From: Gimesia algae
GTDB lineage: Bacteria > Planctomycetota > Planctomycetia > Planctomycetales > Planctomycetaceae
Length of the DNA: 64,000 nucleotides
Assembly: GCF_007746795.1 (NCBI RefSeq)
Contig: NZ_CP036343.1
Coordinates: 6,145,357-6,209,356, forward strand
Direction of reading: 5' to 3'
Shown in pieces: positions 56,228-64,000 of the stretch (position 1 is the first letter of the stretch; each line of letters opens with the position of its first letter). The notes beneath the pieces were generated by a model that did not search any database, was not told the DNA's origin, and saw nothing but the letters and a program-made list of their open reading frames with translations. Both the position numbers and the translations under genes were made by a program.

Positions 56228-57217
56228 ATGAATCGATCAGCTCCTCCCTGGATCTTTCTGCATGTCAATGACAGTCACATGGGGACAGCCCGTTCTTATC
56301 GATTTCGCCCCGCCATTAATAAACGCTGGGCCGCCATCAAACAGCAGATGGCGGCCATTGATGCCGACCTGTTGTTGCATGGCGGCGATCTGACACGGGA
56401 TGGGGATACCCATGAATTTGAATATCAACAGGCGCGTGAGGATCTGGACACACTCCCCTTCCCCACATTTGTGATTCCCGGCAATATGGATGTCGGCAAC
56501 AAACACGCCACGCAGACCGGAGTCAAACATCGCTGGGACCCCAAAGGGCTTGGCTGGAACGATCCCGATCTGAATATGACGGCGAAACGTCTGGACCTCT
56601 TCAGCAATTACTTCGGTCCGCTGCAGTGGTCTTTTCTACATCGCGAGATACGCTTCACAGGTTTTTATGCAGCCGTTGCCGGCACGGGACTGCCGCACGA
56701 ACAACGCTTCTGGCGTTTTCTGGAGCGTCTGCCTGATCTTCCCCCGGCGAAACAGCATGTCGTCGTCATGCATTATTGGCCATTCATGGAGCAACCGGAT
56801 GAACCGGCGTGGGATCTGACCGACGGCGATCAGTATGATAACTGGTACTTTTCCATTGATCCCCCGCATCGTCAGCGATTATGGCAAATTCTCAAAGCAG
56901 CGAAAGTCGAAATCCTGTTTTGCGGTCACGTGCATACAGGACGCCCCGTACAACACGTAGACGGAATTCGCGTCTACCGTACCCAGGCAGCCGGCAACAC
57001 CGGGCAATTGAGTGAACGCTGGCCCGAAGCAGATACCCGGTTCGGTTTTCATCGCTGCGATGTGACTGATTCCGGGATTGAAGTCACTTTCATTCCAGGA
57101 GAGGATCAATGTGAAGAATTTGGCACCTTTGGCCCCTTGGGACATCCCCCGATTGAAGAGCGTGACTACTCCGTAGCGGAAGAACAGCCTCCCATCCAAC
57201 CTGACGAAAACCTCTGA
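56228..57217 (+). CDS. Calcineurin-like metallophosphoesterase
   Basis: 329 residues from ATG 56228. The five-block dinuclear-metal signature is complete: FLHVNDSHMG (D-x-H), LLLHGGDLTRDGD (GDxxxxG), VIPGNMDVGNKH (GNxD), VVVMHYWPF (His) and FCGHVHTGRP (GHxH). Members hydrolyse phosphoesters of varied substrates. Cytosolic, no signal peptide. GAGGG lies 13 nt upstream, a long spacing; the frame could start at 56156 but those codons do not look like protein. A DHFR-like gene follows 26 nt later on the same strand. Confidence 0.9.
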   Translation: MNRSAPPWIFLHVNDSHMGTARSYRFRPAINKRWAAIKQQMAAIDADLLLHGGDLTRDGDTHEFEYQQAREDLDTLPFPTFVIPGNMDVGNKHATQTGVKHRWDPKGLGWNDPDLNMTAKRLDLFSNYFGPLQWSFLHREIRFTGFYAAVAGTGLPHEQRFWRFLERLPDLPPAKQHVVVMHYWPFMEQPDEPAWDLTDGDQYDNWYFSIDPPHRQRLWQILKAAKVEILFCGHVHTGRPVQHVDGIRVYRTQAAGNTGQLSERWPEADTRFGFHRCDVTDSGIEVTFIPGEDQCEEFGTFGPLGHPPIEERDYSVAEEQPPIQPDENL

Positions 57218-57243
57218 GCTGATTGATTGCATAGGAGTCCATT

Positions 57244-57786
57244 GTGAAAGTCTCTGTTTACATCGCCACCAGCCTGGATGGTTTTATCGCCCGCAACAAC
57301 GGAGCGTTGGACTGGTTACCCGGCATCGAGAGCGCTGATGCCCCGGAAGGAGAAGACTACGGCTACCATGAGTTCATGGACTCCATTGATATTCTCGTCA
57401 TGGGACGCAAGACTTTTGAAACGGTGCTCTCTTTTGAAGGCGACTGGCCTTATGGTGACAAAAGAATGATTATTCTCAGTAGCCAAACCGTTTCCATCCC
57501 GAGTAAAGTATCAGATACAGTCGAATCATCATCCTGTACTCCCGCCGAACTGATTGAGAAACTTTCAGAAGAGGGCTTTCAGCATGTTTACGTTGATGGG
57601 GGGAAAACGATTCAGGGTTTTCTGAAAGCGGGACTGATAGACGAACTCATCATCACCCGCATTCCAGTTCTGATCGGATCCGGTATTCCTCTATTTGGTG
57701 AAGCAGATACAGACATCAAACTCAGGCATCTCCAGACGCATACTTTTCCCAACGGATTAGTGCAAAGCAGATATCAGGTAATCTGA
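57244..57786 (+). CDS. RibD/DHFR-like reductase
   Basis: 180 residues, GTG start. VSVYIATSLDGFIARNNGAL, DILVMGRKTFETVLSF, RMIILSSQTVSIP, HVYVDGGKTIQGFLKAGLID and TRIPVLIGSGIPLFG match the RibD C-terminal domain family, which is related to dihydrofolate reductase and binds NADPH. Small stand-alone members have uncertain substrates (pteridine, flavin precursor or others). It lies directly after the phosphoesterase gene, likely co-transcribed. A 7-bp GACAATT/AATTGTC hairpin follows at 57792-57817 without a T-run. Confidence 0.92.
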   Translation: MKVSVYIATSLDGFIARNNGALDWLPGIESADAPEGEDYGYHEFMDSIDILVMGRKTFETVLSFEGDWPYGDKRMIILSSQTVSIPSKVSDTVESSSCTPAELIEKLSEEGFQHVYVDGGKTIQGFLKAGLIDELIITRIPVLIGSGIPLFGEADTDIKLRHLQTHTFPNGLVQSRYQVI

Positions 57787-57917
57787 AACCTGACAATTCA
57801 GCGTTCTTGAAATTGTCATGAATTCCTGTCAACTCGACTGTCCGGGTATTACATCCAGAGGCTATATTATCAGCAGTCATATTTCACACTTCGCCTGTTC
57901 TCTTGAAAGGAATTCTA

Positions 57918-58349
57918 ATGCTCCTCCGATCCTTCCTGTTCGCCATTCTCAGTTGCTGCATTCTCTCCAGTTCCGCTGTTGCAGAAGAAGCAGACGCGGA
58001 ATTGTTGAAAGCGGTAAAAACCCTCGATGAAGCATTTTCCAAACGGGACAAAGAAACCATCCGCAGCATGACCGACCCTCTGCACATGTCGATTTCGCCA
58101 TCATACCAGTTTTTCACCCAGGAAGATCAACTGAAAGCACTGCCGGAACTCAAACTGACTCTTTTCAAAGCGAATCCTAAAACCATAGTTCATCCCACTC
58201 CCCGCACCGCCCTGATTCGATACGAAGCTCAGATTGAGGGAACTTTTAAAGGAAAAACACTGGCAAAGCATGTCCAGATTCTGGAGTCGTGGGTTAAGAA
58301 AAAAGGGAAATGGATTGAAACCTCTTACCAGGAAACCCCCTTACCCTGA
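57918..58349 (+). CDS. Secreted NTF2-like (DUF4440-type) protein
   Basis: 143 residues from ATG 57918, which has AAAGGA 7 nt upstream. Signal peptide LFAILSCCILSSSAVAEEA, then a SnoaL/NTF2-like alpha+beta domain: LLKAVKTLDEAFSKRDKETI, RSMTDPLHMSIS and LIRYEAQIEGTFKGKTLAKH. This fold is used by many small enzymes and binding proteins; no catalytic residues are evident. It is a single gene, convergent with the epimerase gene at 58407. Confidence 0.75.
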   Translation: MLLRSFLFAILSCCILSSSAVAEEADAELLKAVKTLDEAFSKRDKETIRSMTDPLHMSISPSYQFFTQEDQLKALPELKLTLFKANPKTIVHPTPRTALIRYEAQIEGTFKGKTLAKHVQILESWVKKKGKWIETSYQETPLP

Positions 58350-58406
58350 CACCTGTTTAAAAAAGATAAAGTCAATCAGAATTTGGCAGCGAACGCATTT
58401 CTTCTC

Positions 58407-59342
58407 TCATGATCCGGAGGACTGCTTCGCTGCTTCTTTCATCCAGGTCTGCAGCGTTTCGCGGAGTAACAGGAGTTCCTTGAACAACGCTTTCCGATCC
58501 GGATTGGCATGCTCGAAACACCACGGGCCCTGGAAACCGGCCTTCCAGCCAATCTCAAAACAACGCTTGAGGTCATACCGCGGATGTTCGCCTTTGGGGC
58601 CGATTTGTCTCGCCTTAAAATCACATGTGACGGCGAAGGGAAACGTTTGCTCCAGCCCGGCGTAGCGGAGTTCGTTACTGTCCCAGTTTCCCGTGTCTGG
58701 ACAGGCGGCGACATTTTTTCCAATTGCTTTTACCAATTTCACAACAGAACATGGGTCGCTCTGCATCCAGCCATAATTTTCGACCAGCAGTTGGACATTG
58801 CCTTCCGCGCCGTATTCACATAGCTCTCGATAACTGTCCACGTGAATTTTCATATCGGGCTTCGATACTAGTGGCAGTGGGCGCGCCCACTTTAAACCCA
58901 GATGAGAAGCCACATTGATGGATGCTTTATAGCTGTCCAGAGCCTTGTTTCGAACCGCAGCATCAGGACTGTTCAAATCCAGCTTTGGCTGATTCATTTT
59001 CAGGTTGGTCAAGACACAACCTGCCTTGTCTGCGGCAGAGCGTACCTGATCGAGATACTTCGGATCGGTTGAAGCCAGCGTGGAAGTATTCAGATCAATG
59101 ACTGTCATCCCCAGCTCGTCTCGCATAATCCGAGGCAGTTCCAGCAGGGTGATTTGATCTTCTTTCGCCCGCGGAGAAAGTTGATAAGCCAGGGAGGAAG
59201 TTGTGATCCCCAGCTGACGGTCCAGCGATTTTTCCACCTGCCGTTCCGCGTCCCTCGCGACAGTCAGAGACAAACTTCCCAGGCAGGAACCTATGACTGC
59301 ACCACCGCTTACGTTCAGAAACTGCCTTCTTGAGAACTTCAT
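58407..59342 (-). CDS. Tat-exported sugar phosphate isomerase/epimerase (TIM barrel)
   Basis: 311 residues. Tat signal SRRQFLNVSGGAVIGSCLGS, then the AP-endonuclease-2/xylose-isomerase-like TIM barrel: MTVIDLNTSTLAS, LLVENYGWMQSD, VAACPDTGNWDSN (metal-binding region with Asp) and FKARQIGPKGEHPR. Proteins of this class, often beside Gfo/Idh/MocA oxidoreductases, epimerise or isomerise sugars outside the cytoplasm in planctomycetes. The specific reaction is unknown. Minus strand, single gene. Confidence 0.9.
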   Translation of the reverse strand: MKFSRRQFLNVSGGAVIGSCLGSLSLTVARDAERQVEKSLDRQLGITTSSLAYQLSPRAKEDQITLLELPRIMRDELGMTVIDLNTSTLASTDPKYLDQVRSAADKAGCVLTNLKMNQPKLDLNSPDAAVRNKALDSYKASINVASHLGLKWARPLPLVSKPDMKIHVDSYRELCEYGAEGNVQLLVENYGWMQSDPCSVVKLVKAIGKNVAACPDTGNWDSNELRYAGLEQTFPFAVTCDFKARQIGPKGEHPRYDLKRCFEIGWKAGFQGPWCFEHANPDRKALFKELLLLRETLQTWMKEAAKQSSGS

Positions 59343-59553
59343 TATCGTTTCCCTGTTCCAGAACAGTACAATGCACCTGAGTACGAAGTCAGCTGTCGAT
59401 AGACATCATTCTGAGGCATAATGGCTTCAACCACAAGAATAATCGCAACGACAGCAATTCTGTGAAACGAATATTCAACTTGGCGGGTATGCTTTTAAGT
59501 ATTCAACACTGATATGTCTTTGTCTGTAAACGATTGACAAATGGATTCCGTTA

Positions 59554-61356
59554 ATGCATCTAACTCCTCTGCGCAAACAGTTCATTCTTCTGCTCCTCGG
59601 CTTCTTCATTGCAGGTAGCATTGAAAAAATCCCCGCAGATGAACCGCAGTCCGTGAAACCACAGCCGGGGGCTCAGGCTGGACCACTTAAGTTTAAAGAT
59701 ATTCGTTATCTGACTCGATCTCTGCATGATTTCAAAAACCAGAAAGCATTCGTAGTGATCGCCTGCAACACGACCTGTCCGCTGGTGAAACGCTATCTAC
59801 CCCGACTGAAGAAGTTGGAACAGCAATACAGACCTCAGGGAGTTCAGTTCATTGCATTACATACTGGTCCCTCTGATTCGATCCGGGAAATTGCTGAATA
59901 TGCAATCGTCCACGATATTCCATTTCCCAATGTGCAGGATCTCCGCAGCCACTCTGAGAATGCTCTGGGGTTGGAACGAACACCTGAAGTGGCTGTACTG
60001 GATTCTGATTTCAAACTGCAATATCGCGGTCGCATTGATGATCAGTACCGGATTGGTGGCTCTCTTCCGCAGCCAACAGAAAATAATCTTATAAATGCGA
60101 TTGAGGCAGTCCTTAAGAACGGGCCGGTTAAAATTCCTGAAACCAATGTGGATGGCTGCATTATTACTTCGCACGCAGTCGGCCATACTGTGAAATCAAC
60201 CACTTACTATGAAGACATTCAACCACTCATTAAAAAACATTGTCTCGATTGCCATCGTCCCCAGACAGAAGCGCCGTTTGCCTTAACGACACTGGAAGAA
60301 GTCCTCAATAACGGGGCGATGATTGCTGAGGTTGTTCAGGAACAGCGGATGCCTCCCTGGTATGGAGGCAGTTCACATGCAGAATTTGCCAATCACCGCA
60401 GTATGTCCCGGAAAGAACGCACTCTTATTGCCGACTGGTATCAGGCAGGGATGCCAGCCGGAGAGGAACCTGAAAACCCCACGCCCGCCCCTGCTCCTGC
60501 TCAAGAGAAATGGTTGATTGGCAAACCAGATCTGGAAATCAGCATGCTGGAAACCCATACGCTTCCCGCTGATGGTTATATTCCGTATCGCTATACAGTG
60601 CTGCCTTATATTTTCCCCGAAGATACCTGGATCTCCGCCATCCAGATTCGTCCCGATAATCCCAGTGTCCTGCATCACTGCAATATGGCCGCAGTCAGCC
60701 TGACAAAGAAATGGGATGAGTCCAATTTCATCACAGGCAAAGTCCCGGGATCGGGTCCGACTGTACTTCCGAAAGAACTGGGGATACTGATCCCTAAAGG
60801 AAGTGCCCTGGCTTTGCAGATCCATTACACCTCTACCGGAAAACCGGAACGATGCAAGATTTCCGTAGGCTTTAAATATGTGACAGACAAAGTTCAGAAA
60901 CGCTATCGATTTCTGATTATCAGGAACACGAAATTCACGATTCCCCCTGGCGCGCCTCATTATGAAGTGAGTAATTCGAAAACACTTGATCGTGATGCAC
61001 ATGGCATCGGCCTGTTTGCTCATATGCATCTGCGGGGCAAAGACCTGTCATTTCTGGCACATTATCCCGACGGGAAAGACGAATCGCTGCTGGTCATCCC
61101 CAATTACAGCTTTGACTGGCAGATTGGATACCTCTGGAAAGACCAGAGGCACTTTTTTCCAGCAGGAACCCGCATCGAAGCGATTGCGCATTATGATAAT
61201 TCTGCATTTAACCCCTTCAATCCGGATCCCACTACCAGTGTCAGAAACGGACCGCAAACCTATCACGAAATGATGTATGCTTTCTTCTTCTACACCTACG
61301 CCGATGAACGACTGAATTTGTCGATCGATCCAGAAACTGGTCAGACCGTTAACTAA
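59554..61356 (+). CDS. Redoxin - cytochrome c - copper monooxygenase-like fusion
   Basis: 600 residues, secreted (signal LLLLGFFIAGS). Residues about 45-190 are a redoxin domain with CNTTCPLVKR (C71, C75). Next is a haem-binding CLDCH (230-234), with MPPW (Met266) as likely distal ligand. The C-terminal third resembles the copper type II ascorbate-dependent monooxygenase fold: His-His 374-375 (LHHCNM), His424 (QIHYTSTG) and HMH 490-492 with a later Met-rich MMYAFFF. Those positions correspond to the CuH and CuM ligands of peptidylglycine hydroxylase, so both sites seem occupied. The fusion could pass electrons from thiols or haem to the copper centre; substrate is unknown. Confidence 0.85.
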   Translation: MHLTPLRKQFILLLLGFFIAGSIEKIPADEPQSVKPQPGAQAGPLKFKDIRYLTRSLHDFKNQKAFVVIACNTTCPLVKRYLPRLKKLEQQYRPQGVQFIALHTGPSDSIREIAEYAIVHDIPFPNVQDLRSHSENALGLERTPEVAVLDSDFKLQYRGRIDDQYRIGGSLPQPTENNLINAIEAVLKNGPVKIPETNVDGCIITSHAVGHTVKSTTYYEDIQPLIKKHCLDCHRPQTEAPFALTTLEEVLNNGAMIAEVVQEQRMPPWYGGSSHAEFANHRSMSRKERTLIADWYQAGMPAGEEPENPTPAPAPAQEKWLIGKPDLEISMLETHTLPADGYIPYRYTVLPYIFPEDTWISAIQIRPDNPSVLHHCNMAAVSLTKKWDESNFITGKVPGSGPTVLPKELGILIPKGSALALQIHYTSTGKPERCKISVGFKYVTDKVQKRYRFLIIRNTKFTIPPGAPHYEVSNSKTLDRDAHGIGLFAHMHLRGKDLSFLAHYPDGKDESLLVIPNYSFDWQIGYLWKDQRHFFPAGTRIEAIAHYDNSAFNPFNPDPTTSVRNGPQTYHEMMYAFFFYTYADERLNLSIDPETGQTVN

Positions 61357-61492
61357 ACTGACAGCCCTGCTCTCAATCAATGGTACCAGCAATCAAACGA
61401 CTGGTTTCTTTGTCAGGAAAGTGTATCATCAGTAGAACGACAACCATCTACGTCAGTACACACCAGAGTTCGATTGACTGAAGAGAGACTTC

Positions 61493-62545
61493 ATGCGCGT
61501 CCTGTTCCTGATCTCCGGGAAAAATGTCCCTTCCTCCCGGTTTCGCGTTTTGAATTATCTGCCTTTTCTGCGGCAGGCGGGGATCGAATGCACGGTGCTG
61601 GCCAGTTATCCCGAAAAATATGAGCATATCCGCTGGCTGGGCTATCGACTCAGCTACCTGCTGAAACGGAACACCCGCTATCTGCATTATTTTTATGCCC
61701 GACTGAAACGATTTGATATCGTATTCATCGAACGGGAACTCTTTGATCACAAGAGCTTTAACCTGGAGCTCCTGTTCATGGGGCTCCCCGGTAAAACGGT
61801 ACTGGATATCGATGATGGAATTTTTCTTAAATATCCGGAAAAGTTTCGCGTACTCGCTGCGAAAGCAGATTTGCTGATTGTCGGGAATCAGAATCTGTTC
61901 GAAGAAGCCCAAAAACACAATGACTGGGTTCGACTCCTGCCCACGTCCGTGATCGCCAGCAAATATCCGGTCAAAGACTACAGCCAGCTCCCGCCAGCTA
62001 AGCCGGTCATTGGCTGGACTGGCCTGGATACGAACATCCCGAATCTCAAACTGGTTGTCCCTGCACTGCAGCGACTGGCGGAACAATTTGAATTCGTCCT
62101 CTGTATCATCTCCGCCACTCCCGATCCCATTGCGGCGCTCGTGCTGGACGGAATTGAAGTGCGGCACGTGGTCTGGCGTCCAGAAACGGAATACCAGGAC
62201 CTGTCTGCCTTCGACATCGGCATCATGCCCCTGGAAGACGATGCATGGTCCCGCTTCAAATGCGGCTTAAAACTGCTGCAATACATGGCCCTGGGAATCC
62301 CGGCCGTCGCGTCACCAGTGGGGGTCAACGCAGATATTATCGATCAGTGCCAGAACGGTTTCTCCGCCAGTACGGAGGAAGAATGGTATGAATCACTGCG
62401 ACAGTTGCTGGACTCACCCGAACTGCGAAAGTCGGTAGGCCTGCGAGGTAGAAATACGGTTGAAGAACAATTTGACATTGAGCCGAACAGCAGGGTATTG
62501 AAACAATACCTGGAAGAGACACTGGGGAAGGTATCAGGAAGTTAG
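61493..62545 (+). CDS. Glycosyltransferase family 4-type
   Basis: 350 residues, cytosolic or membrane-associated, with two Rossmann domains. The N-terminus RVLFLISGKNVPSSRFRVLNY is typical of GT4/GT1-like enzymes in planctomycetes; the donor-binding C-terminal half has VIGWTGLDTNIPNLKLV, DIGIMPLEDDAWSRFKCGLK and ALGIPAVASPVGVNADII (the EX7E-type region). It would transfer a sugar from a nucleotide donor to a surface glycan or lipid. It lies upstream of the insertion element; no other glycan genes are adjacent. Confidence 0.88.
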   Translation: MRVLFLISGKNVPSSRFRVLNYLPFLRQAGIECTVLASYPEKYEHIRWLGYRLSYLLKRNTRYLHYFYARLKRFDIVFIERELFDHKSFNLELLFMGLPGKTVLDIDDGIFLKYPEKFRVLAAKADLLIVGNQNLFEEAQKHNDWVRLLPTSVIASKYPVKDYSQLPPAKPVIGWTGLDTNIPNLKLVVPALQRLAEQFEFVLCIISATPDPIAALVLDGIEVRHVVWRPETEYQDLSAFDIGIMPLEDDAWSRFKCGLKLLQYMALGIPAVASPVGVNADIIDQCQNGFSASTEEEWYESLRQLLDSPELRKSVGLRGRNTVEEQFDIEPNSRVLKQYLEETLGKVSGS

Positions 62546-62560
62546 TTCATTCTCAGAGTT

Positions 62561-62822
62561 CTACTCCTGCAGGAGTGGTGCAACGAATCTGTCGAATTCA
62601 CAAACGACTGAGTCTCCATAATTTTGCGTGAATTCTCTCAGTGTCCGTTCTCTCTGATCTTTTAATTTTGGATCAGCTCCCAATTCCAGCATTATCCGAG
62701 TGGTTTCAAATGTGATTGGTTGCCCCGTTTGAATTGCGCCATCAATATCGATGTCCAATGCCTGAAATATCGGTGGATAACCACGTCCAGCTCTCGTATT
62801 CAGCAGCCCCTGGAGATTGGCG
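62561..62822 (-). pseudogene. Ankyrin-repeat protein gene truncated by an IS21-type insertion
   Basis: The C-terminal about 87 codons of a minus-strand gene. TRIMLELGADPKLKDQRERT carries the ankyrin ELGADP-type turn, preceded by GYPPIFQALDIDIDGAIQTG. The frame runs upstream directly into the left end of the insertion element at about 62823, so the N-terminal part of the gene must lie beyond the element, outside the window. Ends at the stop near 62561. Confidence 0.72.
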
Positions 62823-64000
62823 TGCAAAGCGGACCCACTTTGGGGGAGTTATTGGCGCGTAAAATGGACCCATCGTAGCAAGTTCCTGATACTGGAGGCT
62901 TTTGACCTTCAGTTTCGGGGTGAAGGATGCTTACGGTGGACGATTACGGACGTATACGGCGTGCTCATCGCGACGGGATGAGCATCCGGGAAATCGCTCG
63001 GACATTTCATCATTCACGGCGAAAGATCCGCGAAGTATTACACGGTGCAGGGCAACCGCAACAATATTCGCAGCGCCAGACTCAGGCGGCTCCCCGACTG
63101 GGCCCCTTCCATGAGACCATCCGACAGATTCTCGCCGATGATGAATCGCAACCACCCAAACAGCGGCACACAGCACAACGAATCTTTGAGCGACTGCGGG
63201 ACGAGCACGGCTATCTCGGCGGTTACGATGCAGTTTGTCGATTCGTGCGGAAGCACCGAACCAATAAACGTGAAACATTCATCCCGCTTGATCACCAACC
63301 GGGCCAACGGCTGGAAGCCGACTTCGGCAAGATTTATGTCGATTTTCCCGACGGACGACGACGGGTTTCAGTGTTGATTCTGGTCTGGTCGTATTCCAAC
63401 GCCCCCTTTGTGATCGCTCTACCGACGGAACGGACCGAAGCGATTCTGGAAGGCATGGTGCAGGCGTTCGAGTATTTTGATCGCGTTCCCAAAGAAGTCT
63501 GGTGGGACAACCCGAAAACGGTAGCCGACGCGGTGCTCAGCGGGCGGAGTCGCAAAATCAACCAACGTTATGCAGCCCTGGCAAGTCATTATGTCTTTGA
63601 ACCACTGTTCTGCCTGCCGGCCAGCGGGAACGAAAAACCGGTCGTTGAGAATCGCGTGAAGACGTTGCAGCGGAAATGGTCGACTCCGGTTCCCAAGATG
63701 GAAGATTTCGAGGAACTCAACAACTATCTTCGGCAATGCTGCCTCCAGGAACAGCAGCGTCTCAGTAGTGGTAAGACAGAAACCATCGGCACACGATTGG
63801 AACAGGACAAACAAAACGCCGCCGGGTTGCCCAGGCACCGCTTTGATCCGTGCATCCGCCGGGAAGTAAAGGTCAACAAGTATCAGTTCGCCCGGTTTGA
63901 GAACGTGGATTACAGCGTGCCGCGACAGTGTGCGTTTCAGACGGTGAGCGTCAAAGGTTACGTTGACCGTGTGGAAATGGTCTTTAAGGGAACTGTGGTG
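62823..64000 (+). mobile_element. IS21-family insertion sequence, left part
   Basis: The left end begins TGCAAAGCGGACCCACTTTG and contains two related terminal motifs, GCGGACCCACTT and AAATGGACCCAT, as expected for the multiple terminal repeats of IS21. A transposase gene (istA) follows on the plus strand; istB and the right end are outside the window. The junction falls inside an ankyrin-repeat gene. The exact target duplication cannot be read with only one end present. Confidence 0.82.
62927..64000 (+). CDS. istA: IS21-family transposase IstA, partial
   Basis: 358 codons open to the right edge. The N-terminal helix-turn-helix reads YGRIRRAHRDGMSIREIART and FHHSRRKIREVL. The DDE catalytic core follows: LEADFGKIYVDFPDGRRR (first Asp), VWWDNPKTVADAVLSGRSRK (second Asp), and GNEKPVVENRVKTLQRKW (Glu). 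The C-terminal region has the RKWxTPVPKMEDFEELN segment. Start is ATG 62927 after AAGG with little spacing; GTG 62936 would also fit. The missing C-terminus and istB lie beyond the window. The gene shows no frameshift, so the element may be intact. Confidence 0.93.
   Translation, partial: MLTVDDYGRIRRAHRDGMSIREIARTFHHSRRKIREVLHGAGQPQQYSQRQTQAAPRLGPFHETIRQILADDESQPPKQRHTAQRIFERLRDEHGYLGGYDAVCRFVRKHRTNKRETFIPLDHQPGQRLEADFGKIYVDFPDGRRRVSVLILVWSYSNAPFVIALPTERTEAILEGMVQAFEYFDRVPKEVWWDNPKTVADAVLSGRSRKINQRYAALASHYVFEPLFCLPASGNEKPVVENRVKTLQRKWSTPVPKMEDFEELNNYLRQCCLQEQQRLSSGKTETIGTRLEQDKQNAAGLPRHRFDPCIRREVKVNKYQFARFENVDYSVPRQCAFQTVSVKGYVDRVEMVFKGTVV

Overview
The window looks like a chromosome segment from a planctomycete, most likely a marine Gimesia-type species. 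Four formylglycine-type sulfatases, a DUF1559 pilin-like protein followed by a transthyretin-like lipoprotein, Tat-exported Gfo/Idh/MocA and TIM-barrel sugar epimerases, a DUF6268 barrel, PQQ-repeat and ceramidase-like secreted proteins, and a redoxin/cytochrome c/copper-monooxygenase fusion together are typical of that group. The genus is inferred from gene content only. I saw no rRNA, tRNA or CRISPR array.

Layout. 1-5.7 kb: cdsA (partial), uppS and csrA on the minus strand, then tadA bracketed by two copies of a short direct repeat, a beta-helix protein, a Gfo/Idh/MocA oxidoreductase and a small Cys-rich protein. 5.9-10.4 kb: ceramidase-like enzyme, a frameshifted small membrane gene, DUF6268 protein, and an overlapping golvesin-domain/methyltransferase pair next to several short palindromes. 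10.6-16 kb: a minus-strand cluster of GcvH-like protein, 2[4Fe-4S] protein, squalene-hopene-type cyclase and DUF116-polyprenyl synthase fusion; this is the most system-like locus here. 16-20 kb: a GntR/LacI-type regulator with a dense set of GTAC-centred sites upstream, followed by a DUF1559 protein and a lipoprotein, then a DUF817 gene whose conserved N-terminus has no standard start codon.

20-31 kb: a 700-residue repeat protein, a sulfatase, a DUF6263-like protein, a methyltransferase and pyruvate carboxylase, the last followed by a 407-bp gap with three consecutive perfect stem-loops. 31-45 kb: mostly housekeeping genes (HIT protein, Nramp-like transporter, trpE, mcsB, UbiB-type kinase, PQQ protein, hemL, M42 peptidase, HDOD and STAS proteins). 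45-62.5 kb: three sulfatases, a second Nramp-like protein, rhodanese, lactonase, phosphoesterase, DHFR-like reductase, epimerase, redoxin/monooxygenase fusion and a glycosyltransferase, with a 97-bp inverted-repeat pair at 48.9-49.5 kb. The right edge is an IS21-family element that has cut an ankyrin-repeat gene.

How the genes relate: lipid and envelope precursors (cdsA, uppS, cyclase cluster), breakdown of sulfated polysaccharide and sugars (sulfatases, oxidoreductase, epimerase, lactonase, beta-helix protein) and central metabolism (pyc, trpE, hemL). Most genes are single or in short runs. Several starts were moved from the longest open frame to an internal codon with a Shine-Dalgarno match; each case is noted in its entry.
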